A DNA stretch of 64,000 nucleotides from Nemesobacter sp965249045 (GTDB taxonomy: Bacteria > Desulfobacterota_D > UBA1144 > Nemesobacterales > Nemesobacteraceae): contig OZ252213.1 of the NCBI GenBank assembly GCA_965249045.1, forward strand, positions 124,001 through 188,000, in the 5' to 3' direction. Within the stretch, counting starts at the first letter, position 1. Every line of letters begins with the position of its first letter. The translations under genes were made by a program, and so were the position numbers. This document shows positions 1 to 9,021 of this stretch, one piece after another. The notes beneath the pieces are model-generated. The model did not search any database, had not been told where the DNA came from, and saw only the letters and a program-made list of their open reading frames with translations.

Positions 1-35
1 TGCCGGTCCCTTTTTTTGTGGTATAGTATTTTATT

Positions 36-230
36 ATGTCTGATATATCTTTTGAAGTTGCCAAAGTTCTTAAAGATTGGGAATTGTTCGACAGTGAGAT
101 CATAATTCCACTCCACTCAAAAGATAAAACACTTAAACTTATAATTTCCAATGATGATGAAGGACATAAACTTATAGGCCAAATAATGCATAATTTAGGT
201 ATGGCTTTAGGCGGGTTTTCTAGTCAATAG
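36..230 (+). CDS. small hypothetical protein
   Basis: A 64-residue acidic protein I do not recognise. It has no signal peptide, membrane segment or cysteine motif. The surrounding DNA is much richer in AT than the genes that follow, which suggests a separate origin. The start lies close to the window edge and no good ribosome site is visible. Its last codons overlap the end of the convergent small gene on the other strand by 11 bases. Confidence 0.45.
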   Translation: MSDISFEVAKVLKDWELFDSEIIIPLHSKDKTLKLIISNDDEGHKLIGQIMHNLGMALGGFSSQ

Positions 231-384
231 ATGAAACCACTTTTACAGGTTCTTCATTAAATTCTTTTCTGTAATCTTCCTTCCATTTATTAATAGTTTC
301 TAGAATCCTTGCCGTCAAATCTTCGCTCCATTCTTCTGGTACATGGGAAGAAGTAAGCGTTACTCCTTCTTTTTTATTCATTTT
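220..384 (-). CDS. small hypothetical protein
   Basis: A 54-residue charged protein of unknown function. A longer reading from 408 is possible, but an AGGAG ribosome site lies about 8 bases before the ATG at 384, so I use that start. It contains no recognisable motif. It converges with and slightly overlaps the other small gene in this AT-rich edge segment. Confidence 0.5.
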   Translation of the reverse strand, partial: KMNKKEGVTLTSSHVPEEWSEDLTARILETINKWKEDYRKEFNEEPVKVVSSID

Positions 385-507
385 GTTTTCTCCTTTTATT
401 TTTTTCATTTTTATTTATGTATGTAATTCCCAACATATTTGATCATAAAATCAACTGACAACTTATTTAACTAATCTTATTTTATCATAGCACTACAACA
501 CCTATAT

Positions 508-536
508 TTGACAAAACATATTTTATAATATTTAAT
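508..536 (+). promoter_or_regulatory. probable sigma-70 promoter of the hipA-like gene
   Basis: A perfect -35 TTGACA (508-513) is followed after 17 bases by TTTAAT (531-536), 35 bases before the HipA-like start codon. The sequence around it is strongly AT-rich. No experimental support; inferred from consensus and spacing. Confidence 0.5.
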
Positions 537-570
537 ACTACCAGCGAAATGACTAAACGGATTAAATCAA

Positions 571-1782
571 ATGGCCGTTAATTTGTGGGGGAAAATATAT
601 TACAAGGATACGTTCGCCGGCATCCTGTCGCAGGAGGCAGGAGGCCGATGCGTGTTCACCTATGACGAAAGCTACATGGAAAGCGCCCTGCCCGCCATTT
701 CCTACACCCTGCCGCTTCAGGCCAAGCCTCACTTAAGTGAATACGGACTTCATCCTTTCTTTGACAATCTATGCGCGGAGGGGTGGCTTAAAAACGCGCA
801 GGCCCGCGCACTCGGCCTCCGAAGGGACGACCGTTTCTCGTTGCTGCTTGCCTTCGGCACCGATCTTGCCGGAGCCGTAAGCGTTATCGATCCGGAACCC
901 GTCGGGGAAATTAAAATTGACCATGGCGACCCGGAAAACATCGCGGCACTTGCGGCGAGGGCGTCGCTTTCCGGGGTTCAACCAAAACTAGGCGCAATAA
1001 AGCAGGGCCGCAGATTCCGCCCGGTAAAACGCGGCGAACGGGCAACGCATATCGCCAAACTTCCGTCATCCACACTGTCCGGCATTCTGGAACTTGAGTA
1101 TATAACCACGCAGGCATGCGAGGCACTCCTTAAAGGAGATGGGGTTGTGGAAATGACTCTGGCACCGCTTCAGAACGTTGCGGAGCGAGTCCTGTTCATC
1201 AGACGCTTTGACAGGACAGAAGACGGCACGCGGCTTCATTTCGAGGAATTTAACCAACTGCTCGGTAACCGCTCGGAGGACAAGTACGAGGGCTGCTACG
1301 AACACATGGCCGATTTTATCACCCGAAACAGCGACATATGCCTGAGGGCGGAATGCGATACCCTGTTTCGCCGCGTAATGGCCTGCATTCTCACTGGAAA
1401 TACCGACGCGCATCTTAAAAACTTCGCTATGGAGCACACCGAGAGCGGGCTTCGCCTGACGCCTTCCTATGATCTGCTCGGCGCCGCATGCTACCCGCCA
1501 TACCAGACGCTGGCACTTGGGATAGAAGGGGCCGAGAACTTGCGAATCGGCAGCATCGGCCCGAAGAACATCGCCCGTCTGGGCAATCTGTTCGGCCTGC
1601 CCGACGGAGCGATCATGCTGGCAGTTTCTGACTTCGCCAGTCGTCTCGACAAAGCTCACAGCGCCGTAGATGCCCCGAAAAATATTAATCAGGACATTAA
1701 GGATAAGCTGCATCAGCAGATGGAGAAACGATGGAACGGAATATTCGACTCAATTGGAACTTACTTGTCGAAGAGGCAATAA
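571..1782 (+). CDS. HipA-family serine/threonine kinase toxin
   Basis: A 403-residue HipA-like protein, full length for the family. Visible motifs are the N-terminal HipA domain, the segment LSGVQPKL (near residue 133) that matches the HipA phosphate-binding/activation region, FIRRFDR, FEEFNQLLG, the catalytic-loop segment NTDAHLKNFAM and the metal-binding-like LTPSYDLL. Known HipA proteins phosphorylate glutamyl-tRNA synthetase and cause growth arrest; the target here is unknown. An HTH protein overlaps its 3' end by 52 bases in another frame, so the toxin comes before the antitoxin, opposite to the classical hipBA order. No clear Shine-Dalgarno is seen before the ATG. Confidence 0.88.
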   Translation: MAVNLWGKIYYKDTFAGILSQEAGGRCVFTYDESYMESALPAISYTLPLQAKPHLSEYGLHPFFDNLCAEGWLKNAQARALGLRRDDRFSLLLAFGTDLAGAVSVIDPEPVGEIKIDHGDPENIAALAARASLSGVQPKLGAIKQGRRFRPVKRGERATHIAKLPSSTLSGILELEYITTQACEALLKGDGVVEMTLAPLQNVAERVLFIRRFDRTEDGTRLHFEEFNQLLGNRSEDKYEGCYEHMADFITRNSDICLRAECDTLFRRVMACILTGNTDAHLKNFAMEHTESGLRLTPSYDLLGAACYPPYQTLALGIEGAENLRIGSIGPKNIARLGNLFGLPDGAIMLAVSDFASRLDKAHSAVDAPKNINQDIKDKLHQQMEKRWNGIFDSIGTYLSKRQ

Positions 1783-1937
1783 GGCGACGCAAAGAACGAA
1801 AAATTTCCCAGCGCCGTCTGGCTGCCATCGCAGATGTAAGTCAGCCGACGATATCGCGTTTCGAGCAACGAAAAGACGATATTCAACTCTCAAGCGCCAT
1901 AAAGATCCTTAGTATCTTGGGACTCGTGGAGAAATAA
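1731..1937 (+). CDS. HipB-like HTH antitoxin
   Basis: A 68-residue Cro/C1-type helix-turn-helix protein. The core (RRRKERKISQRRLAA..VSQPTISRFEQ) fits helices 2 and 3 of the XRE fold. It overlaps the HipA-like gene by 52 bases, which implies co-transcription and probably translational coupling. By analogy with HipB it should bind its own promoter and neutralise HipA. It is shorter than classical HipB and lacks the extended C-terminal tail. Confidence 0.8.
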   Translation: MERNIRLNWNLLVEEAIRRRKERKISQRRLAAIADVSQPTISRFEQRKDDIQLSSAIKILSILGLVEK

Positions 1938-2118
1938 AGCTTGTCTTCGCAACATAAAGATCGAAAAAGGAATTCGTATAGGGTTTTTCAACATGGTCTT
2001 TAACTACCTTCACTGCGCGTTCAATTATTCTGCTTTCTTTATGTTTTAAGTGGCCCTCTGTTTTCTGATAAACGGCGGAATCCAACCGACCCTGAGTTCC
2101 ATGCTAACTTAAATCGCC

Positions 2119-2441
2119 ATGTTTTGTCAAGGACGCAGAAACCCTGCCTGCGAGGCTCCGCTTGGGCGGGGCACCAGGGGCACGGAGGGGCGGATTTTTG
2201 CCGGCAAGGGGCTTATGGAGGAGTGTGAGCCGCGGTTTGGGGAAAGGGTTTCGGCGATTAAAAACGGAGGAGTTCTCGCGGCTTTGCCCGCTTTGCTCAA
2301 GGAGGGGCTTTTAAGTTCGAGGGGGGGGTCAGTCTTCCCAATGGATATTACGGAGTAAGATCGATAATTTTGTTTCTGGCTTTCATGGCGCTTGCGAAAA
2401 AGGAACGTCCGTTGCTCGATATAATTCGGATGATACCCTAA
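2119..2441 (+). pseudogene. DDE transposase N-terminal remnant, frameshifted
   Basis: The reading frame gives a segment (LMEECEPRFGERV and GVLAALPALLKEGLL) typical of the start of a large DDE transposase family whose name I cannot fix. After a run of G residues near 2321-2328 the expected continuation (LPNGYYGVRSII, LFLAFMALA) appears in a different frame and stops at 2441. The remaining catalytic part is absent. So this is a 5' fragment with one homopolymer frameshift, and the first 25 or so codons of the open frame are probably not native. Confidence 0.6.
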
Positions 2442-2654
2442 AGGGCCGAGACGCGGATGATGCCCGCGGCGGAGGAGCGTCAGGGAGAAAGCCCAACGCC
2501 CGCAAGCTTCTGCGGTCGCTGCTTAGTCGCAAGGCTGACATATTGCCAGAACCGGAGAAGAAAATCCTTAGAGTCGGGCTCCTGAGACTTCTCTGTGTTT
2601 AATCCGAGTCCGCTTTTGTCACACTTGGTTGAGCTGCGGGCGAAGGATCCGTGA

Positions 2655-3071
2655 TCAACCGTTCTGCGGTGTCTTGGCCCCTTGCAGCTTCTGGGCGGCT
2701 TTATCAAAGGTATAGGAGCCGGAAAATGACCCGCCCTGCGCTTTGGCTACTGCGCGAGCCTTGTTTATGATCAGAGCATCGGCAAAATCAGCGCCATCAG
2801 ATTCTCGATAGTCATTTAAAGCCATCCACACGGTCGGCCCGTCTTCAAAGAGTATGTTCGGCTCCTCAAACAATGCGTGAACCACTCCAGCCATCTGATC
2901 TTTGTTAAGCCGGTATTTCTTCCCGCTTAACGTCCAGAGGGTCTCGACCAGCACCACATCGGTTATCAGAACCGTATCACCGCCTTTGATCAGATTTGCC
3001 GCTATATCGGACTGCGCCGCATCATCATTCAGCAGATAACGCAACAGCACATTGGTATCGACCGCAATCAT
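2655..3071 (-). CDS. VapC-like PIN-domain ribonuclease toxin
   Basis: A 138-residue PIN protein. It starts with the hallmark AVDTNVLLRYLL, has the second acidic site in VLVETLW, and the third in ESDGADFADALI, ending in the beta-strand YTFDKAA. This is the usual VapC length and acidic triad, for Mg-dependent RNA cleavage. Its ATG overlaps the stop of the AbrB-like gene upstream by four bases, so the two are an antitoxin-toxin operon on the minus strand. Confidence 0.88.
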   Translation of the reverse strand: MIAVDTNVLLRYLLNDDAAQSDIAANLIKGGDTVLITDVVLVETLWTLSGKKYRLNKDQMAGVVHALFEEPNILFEDGPTVWMALNDYRESDGADFADALIINKARAVAKAQGGSFSGSYTFDKAAQKLQGAKTPQNG

Positions 3072-3286
3072 GAATCCAGGGCGTCTTCCAGAGATTCCTG
3101 ATCTGTCATTGAAGGATCACCCTTAACGTGCTGAAGCAGGCTCCGGGCGGCCCCTTCCACCTTCCTAACGATGGTTAAGCGGCCATCAGCAACAAAGGTT
3201 TCAATATCATCACCGGGCTTAATGCCAATTTGATCGCATTGGCTGGCTGGGAGTGTGATTTGTCTTTTCCGGCTGACTTTTGGCAT
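3068..3286 (-). CDS. AbrB/MazE-type antitoxin of the PIN toxin
   Basis: A 72-residue protein with an N-terminal swapped-hairpin AbrB fold (RKRQITLPASQCDQIGIKPGDDIE) and an acidic C-terminal tail expected to wrap the toxin. It is first in a two-gene minus-strand operon with the PIN toxin and overlaps it by four bases. AbrB antitoxins normally bind and repress their own promoter; the direct repeats of CTTTAC/GTAAAG-like sequence between 3300 and 3355 are possible operator half-sites. Confidence 0.85.
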   Translation of the reverse strand: MPKVSRKRQITLPASQCDQIGIKPGDDIETFVADGRLTIVRKVEGAARSLLQHVKGDPSMTDQESLEDALDS

Positions 3287-3805
3287 TTTGAACCTCTTTA
3301 CAAAGTTGATAACGGTAAAGATAGCATGTTCTTTACCTTACAGCAAGAAGTAAAGAGACTGATTGTTTGAGACTGTAAAAGCGTAGCTGGGGATATTCGT
3401 ACAGAAACCGGAATTCAGCCTGGCGAATGATTTTTTCGATTGACGCGCGGCAGTCGAAAAAGAGTTTGCTTCTGTGTTTAGTTCGGGAATCGCAAGAAGA
3501 ATCAATGGCTGAAAAGACGGTATAAGGAAAACAGAGAAAAACCGTTTTGCAAGGTAGAAGCAATCCAGACTGAGGGGACAGATAAGACCATCGGTTCATA
3601 ATCCCGAGTTGAAAACCAATTTTCAGAGGCGCCCTTGATGTCCTGTTTCATCGTTGCGGGAATCGGTTCCATAACTCTCGTTTCCTTTGGCGAATTAAAA
3701 CTCTCCTGCTACGGTCTAAATTAGCTTGCCAATTATCAACAAGAACCAAAATAACAGGTAATTTAGAAGCTTATATAAAAATTAAGAACTTAACAGGAGG
3801 CAGCT
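3287..3805 (+). other. intergenic region without convincing gene
   Basis: 519 bases between two divergent operons. One minus-strand open frame (3333..3599) has cysteine/leucine-rich low-quality composition and no ribosome site; I do not accept it. The region must hold the promoters of the AbrB/PIN operon and of the DGQHR/GHKL operon. A good AGGAGG ribosome site lies at its right edge, 5 bases before the ATG at 3806. Confidence 0.5.
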
Positions 3806-5074
3806 ATGCCAATAGTGTTGCCCGCCGGCGAAGTGCAGAGTTTCCGTATACCGGCCCACCGCTTCACGCAAGGTCATCGCACCGTCTTTACCTTCGCTCT
3901 CGACCTAAGACAGCTTGACAGCATCCTGCCGCAGAGAATTGACGAGGATGTAGTCCGCGAAGCGAACCGCAGGCTGACGCCTTCGCACGCGAAAAGAATA
4001 GAAAATTACCTGAAGGAGCATGAGGACTGGGTGCTCGGAGCCATACTGCTCGGAACAGATCCCGAGGCCGTAACGTTCAACCCGTTTCTGGATGAAAACG
4101 GCAGGCCGAATCCGATGTTCGGAGAACTTGAAATTCCGTACAACCGCATGAACAGTCTCAGGCTCTTTGACGGTCAGCACCGGCGCAGGGCCATACAGGA
4201 TATGCTCTCCGGGTTCGTCAAGGAGGAAAACGAGCTGCTCCGGTCCATTGACGATGAAAACGAGAGCGACCAGGACCCGGATACCGCAAAGATGCTAAAG
4301 GAGCGGCTCGCGCAAGTCAGGGAGAAACGCGAGTTTCTTGAAACTCAGTCTCTGCCCATAGTCCTTTACAAGGAAGGAAACGTCAAGGCCCTGAGACAGA
4401 TGTTCGCCGACGCGGCAAAGACAAAATCCATCGAAGCGGTAACAAGAGCGCGATTTGACGACCGGGACCCTTTCAACCGGGCCGCCTACGAAATTCGGGA
4501 GCGAAGCGAACTGTTCAGATGCGGCCGGATTGAGATGGAACGCAACACCGTGGCGCGCACGAGCCCGTCGCTGCTGGCGTTTAACCAGCTCGCCACGACT
4601 CTCAAGACACTCATGTTCGGCTATTACGGAAGAGTGAGCAGGATACGGAACACGGAACTTCAGGTCGACCACGAACCGATAGTAAAGCTCGGAATCGAGT
4701 GGGCCGACGACTTCCTTCCGGCTTGCTGCGGTGAATACGAGCAGCTTCTGAATCCCGAAATTGAGGACGCTTCCGTGATTCCGGACATGAGGCGCAAGAC
4801 GTTCGCGCTTAACGCGACGGTCCTTCGGGTTCTCGCCGCCTGCTTCCACGGCTGGCGGGAAGAAGTGGGCGAAGACACGGAACGGCTGGCAGAATTTCTT
4901 CGCAAGCATTCGTTTAAAAACACCCTTAAAAAACCCATGCTGGTTCGGGCGGGACTCGTGAGGCCGGGCGACACCTCCCCGGTGGCAAGGAAGCAGGAGG
5001 TACAGAAGGCGATACGTTACATACTGCGCAACGCCAAGAGGCACGAGGACAAGAAGGTGAACAACGATGGGTGA
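3806..5074 (+). CDS. DGQHR-domain (DndB-like) protein
   Basis: A 422-residue protein with the signature LFDGQHRRRAIQDML near residue 120, which defines the DGQHR family including DndB, the regulator of DNA phosphorothioation. Other DndB-like features are the N-terminal basic strand (QSFRIPAHRF) and the segment DAAKTKSIE. No dndCDE genes are in the window. It has an AGGAGG ribosome site and overlaps the GHKL ATPase gene by eight bases, so the two are translationally coupled. Function is inferred to be defence or DNA transaction; the actual activity is unknown. Confidence 0.8.
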   Translation: MPIVLPAGEVQSFRIPAHRFTQGHRTVFTFALDLRQLDSILPQRIDEDVVREANRRLTPSHAKRIENYLKEHEDWVLGAILLGTDPEAVTFNPFLDENGRPNPMFGELEIPYNRMNSLRLFDGQHRRRAIQDMLSGFVKEENELLRSIDDENESDQDPDTAKMLKERLAQVREKREFLETQSLPIVLYKEGNVKALRQMFADAAKTKSIEAVTRARFDDRDPFNRAAYEIRERSELFRCGRIEMERNTVARTSPSLLAFNQLATTLKTLMFGYYGRVSRIRNTELQVDHEPIVKLGIEWADDFLPACCGEYEQLLNPEIEDASVIPDMRRKTFALNATVLRVLAACFHGWREEVGEDTERLAEFLRKHSFKNTLKKPMLVRAGLVRPGDTSPVARKQEVQKAIRYILRNAKRHEDKKVNNDG

Positions 5075-7355
5075 ATCCGACAACAAATTCGCTTTTGACT
5101 ACGAAATCGGCCCCCAGGCCGCCCAGGATCGTGCCAAGCAGTTCATGGGCGGCAAGATCGTAAGAGGAATCGTCGAACTTCTTACAAACAGCGACGCCGC
5201 CTACGCCAAGGTCGGCAGCGATCAGCAGAGAAAACACCGTTCGATCAGCATCACGGTTAACCACGCGGACAGGTGTTTTGAAATAAAAGACAGGGCCGGA
5301 GGCATGTCTCCCGAAACCGTCGGGGAGAAGTTCACCAAGGGCGGCGCCACGAGCGCCGCGGGACACAGGGGATATTTCGGCCTCGGGGCCAAGGACTGCG
5401 CGGTATTCGGTTCCCTGGAACTGCATACGATAGACAAGGACGGAAACTACTCCGCCGTCAGGATACCGGGCAATTTCCTGGGCTGCGCCGGAGACCACGG
5501 GAAAGCCGCAGCGGAGGACTACGAAAAGATTCACGGAGAGAACCGAAGACGTTCGGGCACGGCAATCAGGATCAACATAGACAGCCCCAAAATGGGCGGC
5601 GCCAAGATGCCGAGGTTCGAAACGCTGGCAAGAGACCTGCGAACACACTACGCTCTTCGCTCCCTGCTCAGGCGCAACAAGGTTCATCTCACGGTTCTCA
5701 CGGGCAAGAAGACCAGCAACGCGAAGCAACTGGTCTATCCGGGGTTTCCCTGGGAGAACAACCGCAAGGCCAGGCAGATAGCGGACACGGAGCTTAAGGT
5801 TCGGAACTACCCGGACAGCCGTCCCAGGCTGGTTCTGCACGAGCTCGCGGAACCCGTTGACGGAGACCCCAAAGACGAGACGTTCGAGGGGTTCATCCTG
5901 GTCGGAAGCGGCGAAATCGCGGACTACGGATTCACGCTCGCCGGTCTTGAGAACCAGACCCACGCCAAAAGACTCTCGGGACGCCTGGACGACATATACA
6001 TACAGAAACTTCTTGACGACTACCGGACCGAAGGAGCGTCAGAAATGAATCCCTCACCGGTGATAAGCCAAGACCGCAGGCACAGAAACGGCGGACTTGA
6101 AGACTCCCATCCCTACGCCGCGGCGCTTATGAAGGCTCTTCGCCCGATCCTGCAGAAAGCGCTTGAGGACATGCAGGCCGAGAGCAAGGGGGCTGAACGC
6201 GCGGGAATCTCCGAGGCGCTTGAAGAGGCCAACAGGAACGCGGGCAGATTCTTAAGCGACATGTTCGACGCGGGCGGCCAGGGGCCCGAACCAAAACCGC
6301 TAAAAGAGGGTTTTTACTTTCTTCCCTCCACCAGGGATCTTAGAAGAAACGACCCCGCGTGGGCATCCGTATCCATCTACTCGATAGGGGGCAGGGCGTC
6401 CGAAGGCGAAGAGGTGCGGCTGCGGCTTGCGAGCCCGCGAGTGTGCGAGATCGAATCCGATGTGGTTGAGCTGGTAAGAATGCAAAACCGCGCCGACGGC
6501 CACAGGGCGCTTGTGAGACTGCGGGCCGGCTCGGAACCGGGAACCACGGCGCTTCGCGCTTCTGCAAACGGAAACTCGGCCGAGGCTACGGTGAGGGTCG
6601 TCGACAACCCCCCGCCGCAGACACAGTTCATGTTCGAGCGTTCCAAATACTCCGTAAAACCCAGCAAACGACGCAAAGTCGGGGTGCTGGTTCCCGAAGA
6701 CCTGATTGAAGAAGGAGCGGAAAACGGCGTCGGCTTCCAGCTGGGCGACTCTCGGGGCGGCATCGTTCTTCTCGGTTCTCCCGAGCGAAATGTCCTCGAA
6801 TGTCCCTTTGACGGCGAACGGGTCGCTTACCTCGTCTCCTTCGAGCTTGAGGGACGCAGGATCGGAGCTAGGGTCGAGATGACGGCGACGTTTCGGGACC
6901 TGCGGGCCGGAGCCGTGATAACCGTCGGAGGAGGAAGCGTAGAGGTCTACATTGACGACGTGACGAAACCGTCTCCCGATCAGAGGTCCAAGGTGTTCGA
7001 GGTAGCAATGCCGTGCGGCAGGCCAGAGCATCTGGACGAAACGTGTCTTCACGTGTTTACGCGCCATCCTCGAATCGAGCCGTACCTGGGAGAACCGACG
7101 GAAGATGAGAATATCTTCTGGAACCTCAACGACTCCCCGGGCTTTCGGACCATGTGTGCCGACAGCATAGCGGAAGCCGCGGCCGAGTTCAAAATCATGA
7201 GTTCCATGGCGACCCGGGAGGAGATTCCTCCGCAGGATCTGTTTAGCCTGTTCTGGAAGGAGAAAAAAACGGTGCTGGGGAAAATGCAGGAGATATATAT
7301 CGACAAGTCGAAATGGGACGAACAGAAGAAGCTGGTTGATTTTGAGGAAGATTGA
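5067..7355 (+). CDS. GHKL (Hsp90-like) ATPase with Ig-like C-terminal region
   Basis: A 762-residue protein. The N-terminus has all three GHKL ATP-binding motifs: the N box with GIVELLTNSDAAYA (about residue 33), IKDRAGGMS (about 73), and GYFGLGAKD (about 105). GHKL families include Hsp90, MutL, gyrase B and MORC. Residues about 400-630 are beta-rich and look like tandem immunoglobulin-like domains; the C-terminus is helical and charged. There are no membrane segments. It overlaps the DGQHR gene by eight bases. I infer a two-component ATP-driven complex, perhaps anti-phage, but see no nuclease motif. Confidence 0.82.
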   Translation: MGESDNKFAFDYEIGPQAAQDRAKQFMGGKIVRGIVELLTNSDAAYAKVGSDQQRKHRSISITVNHADRCFEIKDRAGGMSPETVGEKFTKGGATSAAGHRGYFGLGAKDCAVFGSLELHTIDKDGNYSAVRIPGNFLGCAGDHGKAAAEDYEKIHGENRRRSGTAIRINIDSPKMGGAKMPRFETLARDLRTHYALRSLLRRNKVHLTVLTGKKTSNAKQLVYPGFPWENNRKARQIADTELKVRNYPDSRPRLVLHELAEPVDGDPKDETFEGFILVGSGEIADYGFTLAGLENQTHAKRLSGRLDDIYIQKLLDDYRTEGASEMNPSPVISQDRRHRNGGLEDSHPYAAALMKALRPILQKALEDMQAESKGAERAGISEALEEANRNAGRFLSDMFDAGGQGPEPKPLKEGFYFLPSTRDLRRNDPAWASVSIYSIGGRASEGEEVRLRLASPRVCEIESDVVELVRMQNRADGHRALVRLRAGSEPGTTALRASANGNSAEATVRVVDNPPPQTQFMFERSKYSVKPSKRRKVGVLVPEDLIEEGAENGVGFQLGDSRGGIVLLGSPERNVLECPFDGERVAYLVSFELEGRRIGARVEMTATFRDLRAGAVITVGGGSVEVYIDDVTKPSPDQRSKVFEVAMPCGRPEHLDETCLHVFTRHPRIEPYLGEPTEDENIFWNLNDSPGFRTMCADSIAEAAAEFKIMSSMATREEIPPQDLFSLFWKEKKTVLGKMQEIYIDKSKWDEQKKLVDFEED

Positions 7356-7578
7356 AAACATGAAACGCAACATGCGGTTTGCCTGAGCGAAGAAGGAACC
7401 AAGAATACTCAAGAAATCCTCTGCCGTTTTATGGTTTATCTTGTTTGTAATCGGACATGCGGAAATTCCGGAAGATATTTCCGCATGAGGCATATAGAAG
7501 CAGTCCCCAATCAACTCAGGTGAAATTTGAGCTTGGAAGCAGTTCGAGTTGCGCGCGCCCGCGTATGCCACTTAAGAG

Positions 7579-7812
7579 GTGCTAGGTCCAGAAGACGTCA
7601 GTATTTGTTTTTTTACCGAATGCCGTTCAATCAAAGGCTATAGGGGATTATGGGAGATCAGGACAAACATACCGGATGGTCGTATCGCCCGCGTGTTTTT
7701 CTGCGTGCGTGAAGGGGCGATGGTGCTTTTGCACGGATTCATTAAAAAAACGCGAAAAACTCCCGTCGGGGAACTTGACGTCGCGCAGGGGAGAATGAGA
7801 GGTTTAAAATGA
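7579..7812 (+). CDS. HigB/RelE-like toxin (Gp49 family), probably 5'-truncated
   Basis: A 77-residue product starting at GTG. The core KGYRGLWEIRTNIPDGRIARVFF and GAMVLLHGFIKKTRKTP is the C-terminal two thirds of phage-derived Gp49/HigB-like RNA interferases (DUF891). Family members run about 100-120 residues, so the N-terminal helices are missing, and the first 17 codons do not look native. It overlaps the antitoxin gene by four bases. Activity is doubtful without the N-terminal helices. Confidence 0.7.
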   Translation: MLGPEDVSICFFTECRSIKGYRGLWEIRTNIPDGRIARVFFCVREGAMVLLHGFIKKTRKTPVGELDVAQGRMRGLK

Positions 7813-8102
7813 CCGGCGAGATTGAAAAGGGAAAAGTTGGCGGCCTGTTTGAAGATTTCCTTAAAGAGCAGGGAATCTACGAGGAAACGACCGAACACGC
7901 GGTGAAGCGAGTTCTGGCGTTCCAGATTGCCCAAGTGATGAAAGAACAGAATATCACGAAGGTGGAAATGGCCAAGCGGCTTGAAACAAGCCGCTCGCAA
8001 CTTGACAGGCTGCTTGATCCGGATAATGACAGGGTGACGCTGGGTGTTCTTTCCCGGGCGGCGCGGGTTTTAGGGCGTTCTTTGAATCTTGAATTGCGGT
8101 GA
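7809..8102 (+). CDS. HigA-like XRE antitoxin
   Basis: A 97-residue protein with an XRE helix-turn-helix (VMKEQNITKVEMAKRL, TSRSQLDRLLD) and C-terminal extension of the kind paired with Gp49/HigB toxins. The ATG overlaps the toxin stop (ATGA). It appears intact, whereas its toxin looks truncated, so this may be an antitoxin kept after toxin decay. Confidence 0.82.
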   Translation: MTGEIEKGKVGGLFEDFLKEQGIYEETTEHAVKRVLAFQIAQVMKEQNITKVEMAKRLETSRSQLDRLLDPDNDRVTLGVLSRAARVLGRSLNLELR

Positions 8103-8200
8103 GTTCTTTCAGCCAGTTTCTGCTGAAATAAAACACCGTTACCGTTACTGCCAACTGAAGAACGAGCAGCGGGCCGTCCAGAAGACAACCAACAACCAAG

Positions 8201-8446
8201 GCGCTACGTACCAAGGGCGGGACCGAGATCGACCTGATCGTCGATTCGGGCAAGGGGGGATTATGGGCCATAGAAATAAAGCGCGGTTCCGTCCCGAAGC
8301 TGTCAAGAGGTTTCCACGCGGCGTGCGAGGACTTAAAATCCGCCCGCAGGTTCGTCGTGCACGGCGGCCGTGAAAGTTTCGCGATCGGCGAAGGGGTCGA
8401 GGCCCTAAGCCTGTGGGACATGATGGAAACGGTTTCCAAACTCTGA
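8201..8446 (+). pseudogene. C-terminal fragment of a DUF4143 AAA ATPase
   Basis: An open frame without a start encodes TKGGTEIDLIV, LWAIEIKRG, then a segment ending near WDMMETVSKL and TGA at 8444. This is the nuclease-like C-terminal end of DUF4143 ATPases (compare the intact gene at 20999..22171). The AAA part is missing. A second, diverged copy of this same piece lies at about 28360..28524, fused to another gene. Confidence 0.75.
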
Positions 8447-8543
8447 GGAGACCGCGTCTGCCGACGCCGCCTTAACAGGCGGGACAAGGAAGATTTTCCT
8501 GCACCTGGAGCCGCCGAAACGGAACCGTTGCCGTGCTCGGATA

Positions 8544-8701
8544 TTAATTGTCGCACAATATCGTATTTTCATAAAATATTTTCTCTACCCACCTGCGCTG
8601 ACGTCAATCACGCAGACTGATACCCTGCGTGACTCATCTTCGGACAAGACAGATTCCATACTCTTCTTCAATTCCCGAAAATCGCGCGGCCGCATACCGG
8701 A
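8544..8701 (-). repeat. 158-bp repeat, 3' end of a truncated nuclease-like gene (copy 1)
   Basis: This segment matches 29962..30119 over the full 158 bases without gaps and only about ten mismatches. On the minus strand it encodes the C-terminal residues (LSEDESRRVSVCVIDVS) of the gene ending at 30003, with the same TAG stop at 8585-8587. Copy 1 has no upstream gene, so it is a debris copy left by a duplication or recombination. Confidence 0.8.
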
Positions 8702-8704
8702 CCT

Positions 8705-8828
8705 GCGGCCATCAGTTCTTTTTCTTCCCGAATCAGATGCCGGTTCGTATTTTCATTAAGCATCTCCTCCATATCGCTCCCGCTTACGTCAATCACGCGG
8801 ACCGATATCGTGGGTGATTTATTTTGAT
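8705..8828 (-). pseudogene. second, diverged nuclease-like C-terminal remnant
   Basis: On the minus strand a frame without a proper start reads SPTISVRVIDVSGSDMEEML followed by NENTNRHLIREEKELM. The SVRVIDVS piece matches the C-terminal SVCVIDVS of the gene at 30003..30600, so this is the end of a related but distinct copy lying head-to-tail with the 158-bp repeat. Only a short stretch survives. Confidence 0.4.
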
Positions 8829-9021
8829 TGCCGCACCATAGAAACGGTCAGCAGTGAATTCAGTCCCGGAGTCAGACCCCGCAGAAATTGTTTCTCAGGT
8901 TCACCCCCGCATTCGATCAGGAACTTTAAACCTCCGCTGGCGGAGCGGACGTATCACGAGAAACGCTCGCCTGCGGCAGCCGGAAAAGATATCCGCGGAT
9001 CATCACGACTCTACCAGCGCG

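Noticed and set aside
1066..1713. Long minus-strand open frame opposite the HipA-like gene
   Set aside because: It is the antisense shadow of a clear HipA family protein with no own ribosome site.
6300..7571. 423-residue minus-strand frame opposite the GHKL ATPase
   Set aside because: Antisense of an established gene; no recognisable domain.
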